Positions 47,695-59,590 of a stretch of DNA of 64,000 nt are shown here, piece after piece. The translations under genes and the position numbers were made by a program. Within the stretch, counting starts at the first letter, position 1. Each line of letters begins with the position of its first letter. Source of the DNA: Luzula sylvatica (taxonomy: Eukaryota; Streptophyta; Magnoliopsida; Poales; Juncaceae); assembly GCA_946800325.1 (NCBI GenBank), contig OX326957.1, positions 48,716,307 to 48,780,306 of the forward strand, in the 5' to 3' direction. The notes below the pieces were generated by a model. That model saw only the letters and a list, made by a program, of their open reading frames with translations. It searched no databases and had not been told where the DNA came from.

Positions 47695-49567
47695 CTGCAT
47701 AGCTCATGGAAAACAATTATTAAACTTAGCATCAACCCTATAGATCAATATCTAAATTCAATCTATTTTTATGCAAATAGCCAAGCAACCAGGTATAAGG
47801 GTCTATACAAATACCAAGATGATTTATATGGAGGATGTATCTGCATGGTTTATTATGATTTATAATTGATTCCATCCTTTTAGGACCGAAAAAGAATATA
47901 ATCTGAGTAACTACAACAGGAAGGAATCATCTTACCTGAAACATCAGTAAGGTCTTCAAGGAGAACTGGTCGCAGTGTGACACCGATAAACAAGCAGTCC
48001 GTAGTAAGGATCTAATAACAGGTGCAATCTCAGTTACAAGATCAGGACGTTTACTACTATCAAACTCGGTACATCGTAGACCAAGTTGGAAAAATATTTT
48101 TGCATGCTCGAGAGGCCAGTCGTTAGGTAATGCAAACAACGGCGACCCACCATTAATGAGGGCGTTCTCTACCACCTCTCTTATCCCCACATTTGATCCT
48201 CCTCTTCTCAGGTTGAGTCCTTTTCGTGTTACAATTTGTAAAATACAGATACCAAAAGCGTAGACATCAGATTTGCAATCCACTAGGCCAGTTGCCGATG
48301 TCTGTGGATCCATATAACCACCACATGTACCTACAATTCGAATAGGTAGTCCATTATCATCAGTGGAAATTCCAATAATTCTGGAAGCATCACAGTTAGT
48401 GAGCTTGCTAACAAAGTTGGCATCAAGGAGGATATTAGATGGGTTGAGGTCCCCGTGGACCACCAAACGCGAGTGGAGGTACATCAAAGCAGAACAGGTT
48501 TCGGCAATAATCCGCGTACGGACCTGCCAACTCAGAGGTGGAATGTTATTATCACCACGTAGAAACTTATCGAGGCCTCCATTTGGCAGGTACTCTAAGA
48601 TAACACAAGGAGGATCATAACATACTCCTATTAGACTAATAATGTTTGGGTGCCTCATACGGCTAAGGGCACTCACCTAAAAAGACAACACATAATTGAC
48701 AAAATAAAATTTCACCTTTTTTTTAAGAAATAAGATAAGATAAACATCTGATGTAGTAATATTTGATGAAATACTTGCATTTTAAAATTATACGTGAACA
48801 CCTACCTCTTTTTTTAGCAATATTCTTTCTGATGATGTTTTATGTAGCATCTTTATAGCGACTGTGGTATTATGAAGAAAACCTTTATACACAGATCCGA
48901 AACCACCTAGGCCACCAATAACCAGATTGAAATTATGTGTTGCTTTCATCAATTGTTTGCATGATAACACAGAGAATGGAAGATTGGATGACAACTCGTC
49001 AGCCTCTTTAACAACAGCGCGCTCCATTAACCAGAGTGATATGTAATCTTCTTCTTGGGAATTAAGGTGGCCGCAAGCTACTTCTAAGCTAGCTTCTATA
49101 CCCTTGATGGTACGTTTACAAAAAGAAATAAGTTCTTCCGATTTAATCTTCTTATTGGTGAATTTTTCACCGAGCTCAAGACGTTCTATATATTGCTTGA
49201 GAATGTCTTTCTCTAGCTTTTCCTTGGCTAGAATCTCCTCAATCCTATTCTTCAATTGGACATCCGCCATGGGTTCATCTTTTGGCCTTGTAGCCTGTAG
49301 GATTTGTAAGATAATGGAATTAAAAAAATTACCCACATACAGAAGTTAGGCACTTCAAATTCAAAGATCATATAGGTTCGAAGCAAATACACTTATGTAT
49401 GGAAATCACAATCAAGATATGCTGACTCATAAGAAATGAACTAACAATTTACATTTTTATACCATGCAAAACAATCAAACATATATGAAACAAATCTTAC
49501 AAACTTACTTTGGTTTCAGAATAATCTTTGATCATAGATATCCAATTCTTCTTCAAATTGTAGCGTG
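47170..49567 (-). CDS. U-box-family pseudokinase linked to the upstream NLR
   Basis: Exons 49567-49509, 49294-48806, 48676-47936 and 47694-47170, all with GT-AG introns and phase-0 joins. If translated alone, the likely start is ATG 49535 (MIKDYSETK). Domains: coiled coil (KNRIEEILAKEKLEKDI), glycine loop GGLGGFGSVYKG, VAIK, catalytic loop HGDLNPSNILL (the usual Lys is Asn), then TNCDAS where DFG is expected, GGYMDPQ, DVYAFGI and WPLEHAKIFFQLGLRC. The last exon adds a second coiled coil (WKKEIEEI, EDQIEELMQK), a Ser run and an unrelated tail. Without DFG, ATP-Mg catalysis is unlikely. U-box and USP domains are absent. The intact frame over about 600 codons argues against simple decay. Only about 190 bp separate it from the NLR stop, so it may share that transcript. 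Confidence 0.78.
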
Positions 49568-49757
49568 CTGGGAAAAATAAAAGGATAAGGTAAGAAGGGA
49601 TAAAGATAAGGATTAGTAGTATAATAAACAAATTATTTTCATTGATAACGCTCCATCCTTATAATAATGTGCAAGTAATTAGCAGCTTTGGAGAAAAATA
49701 ATTCTCTTATAATAAAAGAAATGAATAAACTTTCTCAAATATTAATATGCAACTTCA

Positions 49758-52700
49758 TTAAATATCTTGTTGAAAGAGAGGAACATACCTAGTACCACAA
49801 CCCTTCAAAAGATTAGGCCTCCAATCGCCTATATCAAGTTTGGGACATTTGATTATTTTTAACATCTCAATAGATGTAAAATTCGACAGACCCTCCAATG
49901 AAAGGAGTTCACCGCAATGACTAATCTCCAATTTCTTTAGGGAAACTAGATTTTGGGTCAGGGTAAGACATTTCATTTGATGCAAGCCTTCGATTTTTAG
50001 GGACTCGAGTGAAGAAAAATCACCATTAGCTATTTCAGGTAGTTGAGTGCAGTGATGGAATGACAATTCCACTAAAGAAGGCAAAGGAGGTATGCTCCTT
50101 AGCAATGGGCATCTGTTGATAGATAAGGTACGAAGAGAAGGAAAATCAGTATCTCCTATTTCAGGCCATTCCTTCAAATCATACATCTCCCACAGGTTCA
50201 ATAGTTCTAAAGATGGAAACCCGGAAACCTCCATGGTATGAACACAATATAGCCTTTGTACACTGAGATACCTAAGAGCTGGTAATGCACCAAAAGCATT
50301 AAGCTTAATACAGTTACGACAACCATCAAGGATAACAGAAATTAATTTGGAAAAAGAATCTCCGATCCAAAGAGGAAACTGACTACCTATATAATTCCTA
50401 ATAACTAGCTCTTGAAGGTTTTGGCTTGGTTGGAGATTTTCAAGAATGATCTCCTGAAGTTGTATATCTTCATTCTCCTTAAATACGGTGTTATCACTCC
50501 ATAACAGAGATAATTTTTCAAGGTAACATTTGCTCTTCAAGTTTGCCGCTTTGGCATCTTGGCCATTTGAAACATTTTCGAGCCCACAAATTTGAAGGCA
50601 TCCTTTGAGTTTCTCCAAGTCTTTCAACTCCTCGATTCCACAATTCATTTCATCGCAGCCAACATTGAATGTTGGTACAGACTGAAGGTTGATCAATTTT
50701 CCGATCCCAACGGGCATGCTAACAAAACCGACTTCTTTTACCACATCAAGACGGTGAAGGTTAGTCAATGCATCTATATTCTTGGGCAATTCAACCAGGT
50801 TATAACAATTATTCGCTTCCAAAATATGGAGATTGATCAAGTTATCAATTTCTTGTGGAATACTCTTAATTTTTGTATTATTGATACCCAAGTAGTACAA
50901 GTTCCTTAGCAATTTGATAGAATCGGGTAACTCTTCTATATCAGTGTTACTCAAATCCAACACCTTTAAACTACTGAGTTTTGCCAAAAACTCATCTAAG
51001 CCCATTAAAAATAAAACAGGGGAAAGAGTATCTTGCTGAAACATGAATCTGTTAACAAGAAGAAAAGATTGCAAATCTGTAGCCTCTGCTATTATGAGAT
51101 TCAATGCGACAGTCTGATAATCGAAAGGAACGAGTGAGAGGTGATGCACATCCTTTGGAATGATCTGCCCACAATCCTCTGATCTAAAGCACACCTTTTT
51201 TGATACATATTGTGCCAAATCATGAACAAGTTCATGCATTATAAACTTATCATCTTTGACATCATGTAAAGGAGAATGGTGGAAAAAAGATCGAGAACAC
51301 AACTCCTCAAAACACTGCAAACCAACATTCTCAACATCTCTACCAATAACCGGCTCAACGAAACCTTGTGCCAACCACAAACGAACTAGATGATGCTTAG
51401 AGAAAATAAAACCCTTCGGAAACAAAGAACAATAAGCAAAACACTGCTTCAGATGTGAAGGCAAAAATTCATAACAAACCCTTAAAACTGGCAAAATGGC
51501 CCGATCTGGATTTTCCAAATCCCACCGATCACTCCCCAATACAGATTTCCACCATCCTTCCGTAACAGAATGGGATAGGAGCCCGCCTAACATATTTATA
51601 CATAAGGTATTACGAGCACATTTGGTTATAAGATGCATGCCTATCTCTACTAACTCAGGCAAAGCCTTTGGGTCAGTACCACAAAATACTAGTTGTTGGA
51701 ACATTAACCAGCAATCACTTTCAGTTAGACAATCTAACTGATACCAATGCATTGCTCTAGTAGTGTTAGCAACTTCCCACCTACTTGAGGTAACAAATAC
51801 AACACTTCCTTTTGCGGTAACACTTAGGAGACACAAAAGATTATCCCAAAAACTCATGTTTTCATTCTCCGCACTATCTAGTACAAGAAAGAGCTTTTTA
51901 CCCGCCAATTCATCCTTCACAATAGCTTCGAGAATGCTTGGTTCAGTAATATCACATGGGGTACCGATTAAGGACTCAAGCATCTCTTTCATCAGCCTCT
52001 TCTCATCAAAATTCTCATACATGCCTATGAATCCCCTTGTATCAAAGGCATCTTCAACTCTTTTATCAGTGCAAATAAGTTGAACCATGGTGGTTTTTCC
52101 AATTCCATTAGCGGCAACCATACAAAACATTGTAACATTACCGCTATGGAAATTGTCTGATAGTAAGAGTTGAATGATCCTCTTTTGCTCATCTTCTCTA
52201 CCAATTATAAGTGACCCATCAGTTAGAAAACTTATGTTGGAGGTATCCATCCTGTTAACCTTAGAAAAGAAGGAAACATAGAATTACATGTCATGATAAG
52301 AAATAATCATTCTTCAAAGCAAAGCTTTGGATATATCCTTGCTTATAACAAGGAAATTTAACTTTGCCCTCACACTTCACCAAAACTTCATCTATATCAC
52401 AATTAACATCGCTAATAAGCATGTTAATTAGCACATGATACATAATTAATTAAATTAATATATACCACATAATTAATATATGAAGTAACTAACATATGTT
52501 AATTATGTGTTATGTGTTAATTGATATGCTAATTAAGATATAGACGATGTTGTGAGTAAAGGGGGCATGGTAAATAGCCTCTGTTAACAATATAAGAAAG
52601 AGTAAAGATACTCACCCCATTTAGGATTCACCTAGATACTTGATGTGTTGAAATGCATTAATTCTAGTGATAATCATGAATATTTTTATTTGAATCATCA

Positions 52701-53686
52701 TATATACAGGATGAGAAATAATTAAATGTTGTTTCACACATCATATTTAATGTTTTTATTTTCCTAGTTTACCACCATCATTTTATAATTAAATCCAAAT
52801 TTTACCAAGTGTTAAACATGTACATATGACTCATTTGAAAAATAATTAATTAAATCTAAATTTATAAATTTGGAAAAAATTAATATTGGGCAGAATTAAT
52901 CCACCGTTTAACATGTGTTAAACAGTTACACATTACTCATTTTCACCGTTTAGACACCAACTCATTTGCACTGTTTCATACCTAAATTAGAATTTGTCGA
53001 AAATTTTACGAAATAAAACTATCATAAAAATTAACAAAAATATAAGAACGAAAATAAAAATAATAAGTTGCGCAAAAAATTGAAGATTAGATAATTAAAT
53101 ATTTGTTAAAAAATAATCTGACTTATCATGTATAAAATTAAATATAATAAAAATTTAAATAAATCAAATTAAATTTTAATAATTTGGTTTATCGCCTAAT
53201 AAATGTAATTCATCACCTGGTAAATATAATATCATCTATTATGATTTACTATTTAATACAATTGAAAATTTAATGCATTTATTATCCGATGCAAACAGAT
53301 CAATAAATTAGGAATATTAAAGGTGACAAGTACAATTTTTCTATAAGAAACTAGACATAACATTTATGGCAACTGAAGTGAATTTAATGTTTAGATTGGT
53401 CGAAAAAGGACCTAATAAGACATTTTTATCAAGCACCATGACCTAGCATCAGTGGCGGATTGGTCAAAACAGAGACATGTTATACTTATACCAGCAAATT
53501 ACAACGAGAGGTCAGAATTAGTCAAATTTGTACTCACCCGCAAAGTGCTTGTCGAAGTTTCCATGCGATCCGCCCTCATAATCTAAAAAAGAAGAGAAAT
53601 TTATACAGTATTTCAGAAAAGGAAGAAAAGAAAGTAAGTTTTGTGGAAGAGCTTCTTACCCGTAAGGTACTTGATGAAACTCCCAT
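49758..53686 (-). CDS. NB-ARC-LRR protein lacking a CC domain, degenerate motifs
   Basis: Exons 53686-53660 (MGVSSSTLR), 53582-53538 (IMRADRMETSTSTLR) and 52259 onward (VNRMDTSNIS...) join in phase 0. The first donors are GTAAGA and GTGAGT and the acceptors TTTAG and CTAAG. The main exon has 830 codons from ATG 52250 to TAA 49758. Motifs: P-loop ANGIGKTTM, kinase-2 KLFLVLDSAEN (normally LVLDDVW), RNBS-B VVFVTSSR, GLPL replaced by NTLCINMLGG, RNBS-D CFAYCSLFPKG intact, MHD as MHE in IMHELVHDLA. About 14 leucine-rich repeats follow (LKVLDLSNTDIEELPDSIK onward). Near its end are two donors, AG|GTATGT (after 49789) and G|GTACTA (after 49796). ATP-switch function is doubtful although the frame is fully open. 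The start exon is inferred. Confidence 0.82.
52355..52576. mobile_element. putative MITE in NLR intron 2
   Basis: TTTAACTTTGCCCTCACACT on the left mirrors TTTACCATGCCCCCTTTACT (reverse of the right end), with AT-rich partially self-complementary DNA between and CATCTATATC/CGTCTATATC motifs inside both arms. It resembles the MITE at 46905. The ends are approximate. Confidence 0.5.
52577..53537 (-). other. remaining NLR intron 2 sequence
   Basis: AT-rich DNA with no ORF or coiled-coil-like exon on the minus strand. A CC-coding exon was searched for by eye and not found. Confidence 0.5.
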
Positions 53687-54107
53687 GTCAGCTGATTGTG
53701 TGATTCTTGTTCGCCGAAGAAGTTTGAGGAAGAGTCAGGTTTTCGAAAGGCAAGCACGAGATCTGATGGGGCTTGACTTTCTTAAGGTAGCATGGCAGGA
53801 GAAAGAAGAAGTTGAGTTGACTTTGATTTCCTAATCGTGCATGCGTGCTCTGTTGGACAGTTTCTCATTCATCGGATATTCGGATTTACAGCGATCTTCT
53901 CTCTCGAGTCTCCCTCTCTCCGCATTGTTTAGGCGTGAGCCTGATTACTAAAATTGGCCCAGCATATTATATGCTATCGGTTTCTTGACCCCTCAAGATG
54001 GGCCTGATATTTCTTGATCCCTCAAAATGGGCCTGATATTTTTTGATCCGTTAGACCTGAGTTACTAGTTTTTTTTTTGAAAATAACCCGTAGGCCTGAA
54101 TTGCTCA
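53687..54107 (-). promoter_or_regulatory. 5' leader and promoter region of the NLR
   Basis: The first 150 bp upstream of ATG 53686 is pyrimidine/mixed leader-like sequence on the minus strand. Three copies of a 29-bp unit (TCTTGACCCCTCAAGATGGGCCTGATA core) lie at 53975-54050. No TATA box stands out. Confidence 0.4.
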
Positions 54108-54116
54108 TTAAATCAA

Positions 54117-56885
54117 GGGGCAATTTCGTGTACGTCCCTTCAAAATTAAAAAATATCAAATTTGTCCCTACAAAAATGTTAATATCTAATTTGTCCCTCT
54201 AAAACTTAATTTATTTCAAATCTATCTAAACTTAACTAATACGTTAAACTTAACAGAAAGTTTGTACAATTACCAATATACCATTTATCCCCAATAAACC
54301 ATCTTATTCAAGATCCTAAAGTCACGAGGTCTACATCTATTTTAGAATCATGGCGAAGCCCATAGCAATCAAGAGTCAAGACCTAGAGAAGGTTTTATGA
54401 ACCATGGCGAAGAGCAAGTCAAGACGAAGCTCCTACGAACCTTCATGAACTGGTGAAGACAATGGCTGTAGAGGCAAATTTCTTCCATCACGGAGCTCAT
54501 ATAGAACAAGATTCGTTGCTCAATTAATAGGCTCGTTAGTCTGGCTGATTTTCGATTCAAAATTCTGAAGCACTCTTTTTTCTGGCTGACTCCTCTTGAT
54601 TCCTTGGTTGATTTTCTCTTTTAATTTCACACTATTGAGATTCAATTGAGCAAATTGAGTAAATATTATTTGGCTGTTATTTGGAGAAGAAAGGATGCAG
54701 TCTTTGAGAGGAATAGATACAGTTCTTATGTGTCTAATTATGATTTACCTCGCTCTACAATAATTAGGTATTTCACCTACATACAATTCAAAACTTAACA
54801 ATCTTAATTATATCCTAATTATCTTATTAATAGCTCATCAACAATTGTTGCCAAAGACCTCCGAAAGCACTAGACTGGGCCTGGTGCTCATGGTTGGAAA
54901 TGAGGTGAAAATCTTCAGAACAAAACATGTACACATTCTAACACGATTAGCGATATCTTAACTCGGACTTGTATTATACATCATATTTTGATTAGGGAAG
55001 GGGGTATGTGCCGTAGCAGCTCCAGAAATCTAGCGGTTCCTCCACTAGCTTCGCTGTGAAATTTTCTCTTAGATGTCCATGAAAGTTGATACTCTCGATT
55101 GCAAGCTTCTGCAATCTTTGAATGTCGAAGGGATTGTCGCCAAGTAATCTTCAAGCAACGTTCTGTGATCTATGAATGTAGGGAGGCTATTAGAAGGAAG
55201 TTCTTATTAGGAGGTTATTTGTTTTGTTTGAAGAGTAGGCTATTATTTTGATGTACTTCGAATTAAATGTCATGTTTTATTGTTGAAATTATCTTTTTCA
55301 TAGTAGTACATAAATTGTTAGTGATTATGTTGTCATTTTTTCTCTTTGTTGGTAAATTTTTGGTGTTATGATTTAGTAAATGAGATGTTCACAAGAATAA
55401 TATTAACAAATTGATCTCATATGCATATATTAACAAATCGATTATGTACATGAAACTCTTCAATGCCAATCTTTACATGAAGTCCATGAAATTTCATACC
55501 ATCCAGTAAGTCATCATATTCTAATCAATGCAACATACTAACTAACAACAGTGAAAGGGGTTTATATGTAATCTGGATTTAATATCATAATGTGATTCCA
55601 CACATGCAAGAGCATTCCTCTTGGACAATTGGTCGAACATGTGGCGGGCTAGCTTCAAATAATTTGATTTGCAGGTAGCATCAATATTTGAATTCCATGA
55701 ATAATCATTTGATTCTTTGAGAATTGAAAAGTCAAATGATCTAACTTATCTCATTGTGAATACAGCTCAATTAATTGGGATCTGGATATAAAATATAGAC
55801 CGGAGACGATGATTTGAACACGGATGCACGTGCCCAAGGACAAAGATCTCTTGGTCCAAGAATACTAGATTAGATTGGTTGATCAGAGGAAAGACGAAGG
55901 AATGGGCACACAGGGCCGGCCATACGCATGGGCCAACAAGGCACAGGTCTAGGGTCCAAAAATTACAAGGGGTCCGATTTTTTTAGAGTATATGTTGAGT
56001 AGGGGAAAAAAACTCGCATTTACAACAATGGTGAAAGAAGGTAACTCAGGAGAAAAAATTTATGGAGAAGAAAAAGGAGAACTGTAAAATGAGAGTTGAA
56101 AAGACATTCTCTTTTAGATTTTCTGTGAATTCGTGATGGTGATTTTGTACGATTCAAACATTTTGTATGAATTTAAATAAAGCAACACCAACTAATTTAA
56201 AATAAAATCATATGAGATCCCAAAAAGTAGGACTTGTCACTTCTTATTTTTCCAAAAAATTGTACCGTGTTTGCATAATTCGTGACATTATTTTTTTAAC
56301 GCAAAATAACACACATATAAAATCATCATTTCCTATTAAAACAATTCTAATAAAATATTATTTTTACTTATTAAACTCAATTATCATACTGAATTATTAC
56401 TTCTTAATTAATAAGATTTAGATTTCAAATATCTTGTAATTGCAAAAAAATATATAAAGGGTAACTTATAATAATTGCCTAGGGCCCTTAAATATGTGAG
56501 ACCGGCCCTGTGGGCACAAGCTGACCATGAAGTTCAAATTGGGGAAGAGATGAAATCAAAAGTTTGGTCCAGGGACGTGTTGAGTTGAGAGAGAAGGGTT
56601 GGCGAGGGTATGAACATTAAAAGGGTATTTTAGTCATAAAAAGATTAAATTAGTAATTTAATTAAGTTTAAGATTTTAAATTTTGTTTAATCGGACGGTC
56701 AGTTAAGGATTTGGATAGAATTGATATTTCATAGGTTTCAAGTGGACAAAAATGATAAGTTTTTAGTTTTGAAAGTATAAATTTGGTATTAGATATATTT
56801 TATGAGGACAAATTTGATATTTGTATTTTTAGAGGGACAAATTTGATATTTTAAGATTTAGGAGGGGCATACCAGAAATTATCCC
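54117..56885. mobile_element. second non-autonomous MULE (2,769 bp)
   Basis: Perfect 9-bp TSD TTAAATCAA (54108-54116 and 56886-56894). Inverted termini GGGGCAATTTCGTGTACGTC and GGGATAATTTCTGGTATGCC continue as about 33-bp units with AAATTTGTCCCT, the same plan as the MULE at 30741. No transposase. The interior is mostly noncoding, with a nested hAT MITE at 55911. Confidence 0.9.
55911..56510. mobile_element. hAT MITE (600 bp) nested in the MULE
   Basis: Ends CAGGGCCGGCC and, reversed, CAGGGCCGGTC, with the perfect 8-bp TSD TGGGCACA (55903-55910 and 56511-56518). Subterminal CTAGGGTCC and GCCTAGGGCCC motifs. No coding capacity. Confidence 0.93.
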
Positions 56886-57047
56886 TTAAATCAAAAGAAA
56901 ATAAATACATGAGTAGCATATATTACAAAACCAGTAAAATAGCCGAAAACAAAAAAAAGAGGAGAGGTAAAACTACCAATGAGCAATTCAGAATACTAAA
57001 TTGTTATCTAAACAAGAAATTCCTGCGTAGGATCTCTGCACTCCCCT

Positions 57048-57381
57048 TCACAACACCGGGATGCTTGAGTCCTGAAAATCAATTTGGTGTAACCTTGTCA
57101 TACTCGCAAGCATATCTGCTTCTCCATTATCCTCCCTTGATATGTATACGAAGCATGGATCTTTGAGTCTTCTTTTCCATACAAGGCAATCTCTTGCTCT
57201 TTGTATCGCTCTCCATGAACTCACCCGAAGTTCCTCTTTCCCCACCTCCTGAATCGAATTAAGGAACCGAATAACCTCCTCATTATCTGCAAGAAAAGCA
57301 CAGATGGCTTCTCCATAATTTGAAGCTATGTACTGCATAGCTAGCTCCATGGCCCAGAGCTCCCCCTCGATGGACTGGAGA
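57048..57381 (-). CDS. RNase H-like (RVT_3 type) protein, C-terminal part
   Basis: On the minus strand the frame runs from the hAT insertion site (LQSIEGELWAMELAMQ) to the stop at 57048. RNase H fold features are the Glu in EGELWA, an Asp in FLADNEEVIRFLN and the terminal Asp in ISREDNGEADMLA, as in the plant RVT_3 family found alone or attached to LINE-like ORFs. The upstream part lies beyond the 6.56-kb hAT at 63943-64000, where the frame continues exactly. The insertion therefore disrupts this gene. It may be a host gene or an old non-LTR element tail. Confidence 0.75.
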
Positions 57382-57389
57382 CAGGGGCG

Positions 57390-58400
57390 GCTCAAGACTA
57401 TGGAAGACTCTCGGCAAAAAAATATAAAGAAGGCTTTTTAGTTCTCTGAGAATCTAACAAAATAATTTTTTTATACTATTTAACAAGCTACACAAAAAAA
57501 ATCTTATAAATCGTCAAAATAAAATCTCATTCGAGAATCACACCATATTCTAACAACACGACACCATATCCGAGCATAAACTAAACAATAAAAAAAAAAC
57601 ATGAGTTAATCATATTAGTTTTGTTCCTTTTTGAGATTCAATTATACTTTCTATTCTTTTTTTTCTTAAGTTTATCGTATCCACTTGGATATTTTTTACT
57701 CAATATTTCAATAAGCAATAAAAAAGAACAGAAAATCTAAGTTAAATTTTTGGAGCAAAAGCACTTGATGAGGAGTCTTTCAAAAAATCGGATGTGCATT
57801 GATTTGCAGAGTCTTTAATCGAAGTCAGATTTGCTTTGCCGATTTCAATTTTACAATGCCAAATTGTCAAATTGAAGATACTTGGAGAAAAATACGATAT
57901 TAACCTACAAGAAAACTGAGTTCAAAGTCACAATTGCTTTGTCAAATTGTCAAATTGAGATCAAATTGTCAATTTAAGTCGCAAAAAAGAACCTGAAAGG
58001 GTCTCTTGCATAAATCGCAGCAGTCAACAATGGAGGGCGAGAAAGATACAAATTTTAAGAAATTTTTAAACCTAGGCAATAATTGTCGAAGCTTGTTGGG
58101 AGAAATTTCAAAGGGAGTCTCCAATTTTTTTGTAGAATCTAAACTATTTTGAAAGAAATGTCTCGCATTTGTTGCAACCTTGCAGGTTTGGAAGAAATTA
58201 TTAGACACTGAAATTAATCCAAAAGGAGAAATCATTGATTGATTCATTGGTAACCACGACAAAATAGCAGAAGGTAAATAAGGAAATGAATCTAATTAAA
58301 CATAGAAACAAGCAAGTGAGAGAAATTATATCAAGAAAATTTTATATACGGCTCAAAATTGCCTAAAATATTTTTTTTTACCCATAACAATACACTGTAT
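57390..58400. other. left arm of the hAT, noncoding
   Basis: AT-rich, with CAAATTGTCAAATTGA repeats near 57855-57975. The 97-codon minus ORF at 57969-58262 shows no recognisable domain. Confidence 0.4.
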
Positions 58401-58402
58401 AG

Positions 58403-58404
<2 letters not shown>

Positions 58405-58476
<72 letters not shown>
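58405..58476. repeat. (TA)n microsatellite
   Basis: About 35 TA units directly left of the putative inner element. A matching shorter (TA)n lies at 63855-63877 on its other side. Confidence 0.95.
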
Positions 58477-58479
<3 letters not shown>

Positions 58480-58779
58480 GGCTGCTAAGGAGAATCCGAA
58501 AAAAGAATCCACGCGCAAAATATTTCGATAAAATTAGCAAAATATACGTTTCAAACAAGCAGAATATATCAAATGAATTCAACATACTTCTCCAGTGAAA
58601 TTGTTTCAAATTAACAAACATTAATATAAAAAAGCGGAAGGGTCTTTTTATAATTGTTCTAAAAAGCGGAGGGGCCTTTTTATAATTTTTCTAAACAATG
58701 ATGGGACGTTTTTATAATTTAACTAAACAAATCCATCAAAAATAATCCCTCCCCCCAAAATATACATTCTTTTTTTTTT

Positions 58780-59590
58780 TTTGCCGTGAACACACCCTCT
58801 CCCACTTCTCTCTCCCCTGGCTCCACTTCTCTTCCCACTATGTGGCAACGGCAGCCATGGCGCTGCGGCAACCATGCGCTCCCAGCTTCCTCTCACCCTC
58901 TCTCTCTCTCTCAAAATAATTCTGGATTCACAAACCCTAGATGTTGTGATCTACATCGATTCGAGTGTTAACCCGACATAATTAAACAAAACACTGCCGT
59001 GGAGAGGCGATGACTGAACCGCTTGGAATCGTAGCTTGCAGAGGCGTCGACTGAACCACCTAGATTCGGAGCTGGCCGAGGCTGCGACTCAATCTCTGTA
59101 CCAGGTATTTTTAAGTAATAAATTGTTGATTTGGGTATTTCGAGGCTCATTTATACATAAAGTTTCTGAATCGGTAATTTAGCCGCGGTTTTAGATTTTT
59201 CCGACCAAGTATTGGCATTAGGGATGGAACTAGCCTTCACGTTGCTGAAATTTATGGGTGAATTAGCTATTTTGGGTCGGAACAAATGGATATTAACATG
59301 CAATTTTTTCCCCTTTGCAGTGATTCTCTATTGAAAGAAATTGAGGCCTTAGTCAATCGCCATCCTGATCGTTTGCTTGTAAGCCTCTTTTATTCTCAAT
59401 TAAACCTTATTTCACCCAATTGTGGGCAGCGCAGTTCAGCTCTCGATGAATAATTTGGGCGAATTGTTCGACGATTATTTGCCTCATGGGCGTTACTCCT
59501 CTCCATCGTCATGCAAAGGTCTGTTCTTTAGTCATGATTTGAATATTGAGTTGAATTCTTTGCATTTAATTTTTATTTTTTGTAATTTAG
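58780..59590 (+). other. captured 5' sequence upstream of ASADH exons, unidentified
   Basis: GC-richer DNA with leader-like CT-rich stretches and possible exons: one encoding SLLKEIEALVNRHPDRLL (about 59322-59378, donor GTAAGC) and one encoding MNNLGELFDDYLPHGRYSS (about 59446-59518). No family is recognised. They do not look like the N-terminal half of ASADH, which should contain the nucleotide fold and catalytic cysteine. Confidence 0.35.

Noticed and set aside
53460..53834. 124-codon plus-strand ORF near the second NLR
   Set aside because: It is the complement of the NLR 5' leader and micro-exons, has no known domain, and the minus-strand splice pattern explains the region better.
54369..54560. 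63-codon minus ORF in the second MULE
   Set aside because: Short and without recognisable features; captured DNA cannot be demonstrated.
58331..58621. Long IYIYIY ORFs on both strands (also 27604-27804)
   Set aside because: Pure translation of (TA)n microsatellites.
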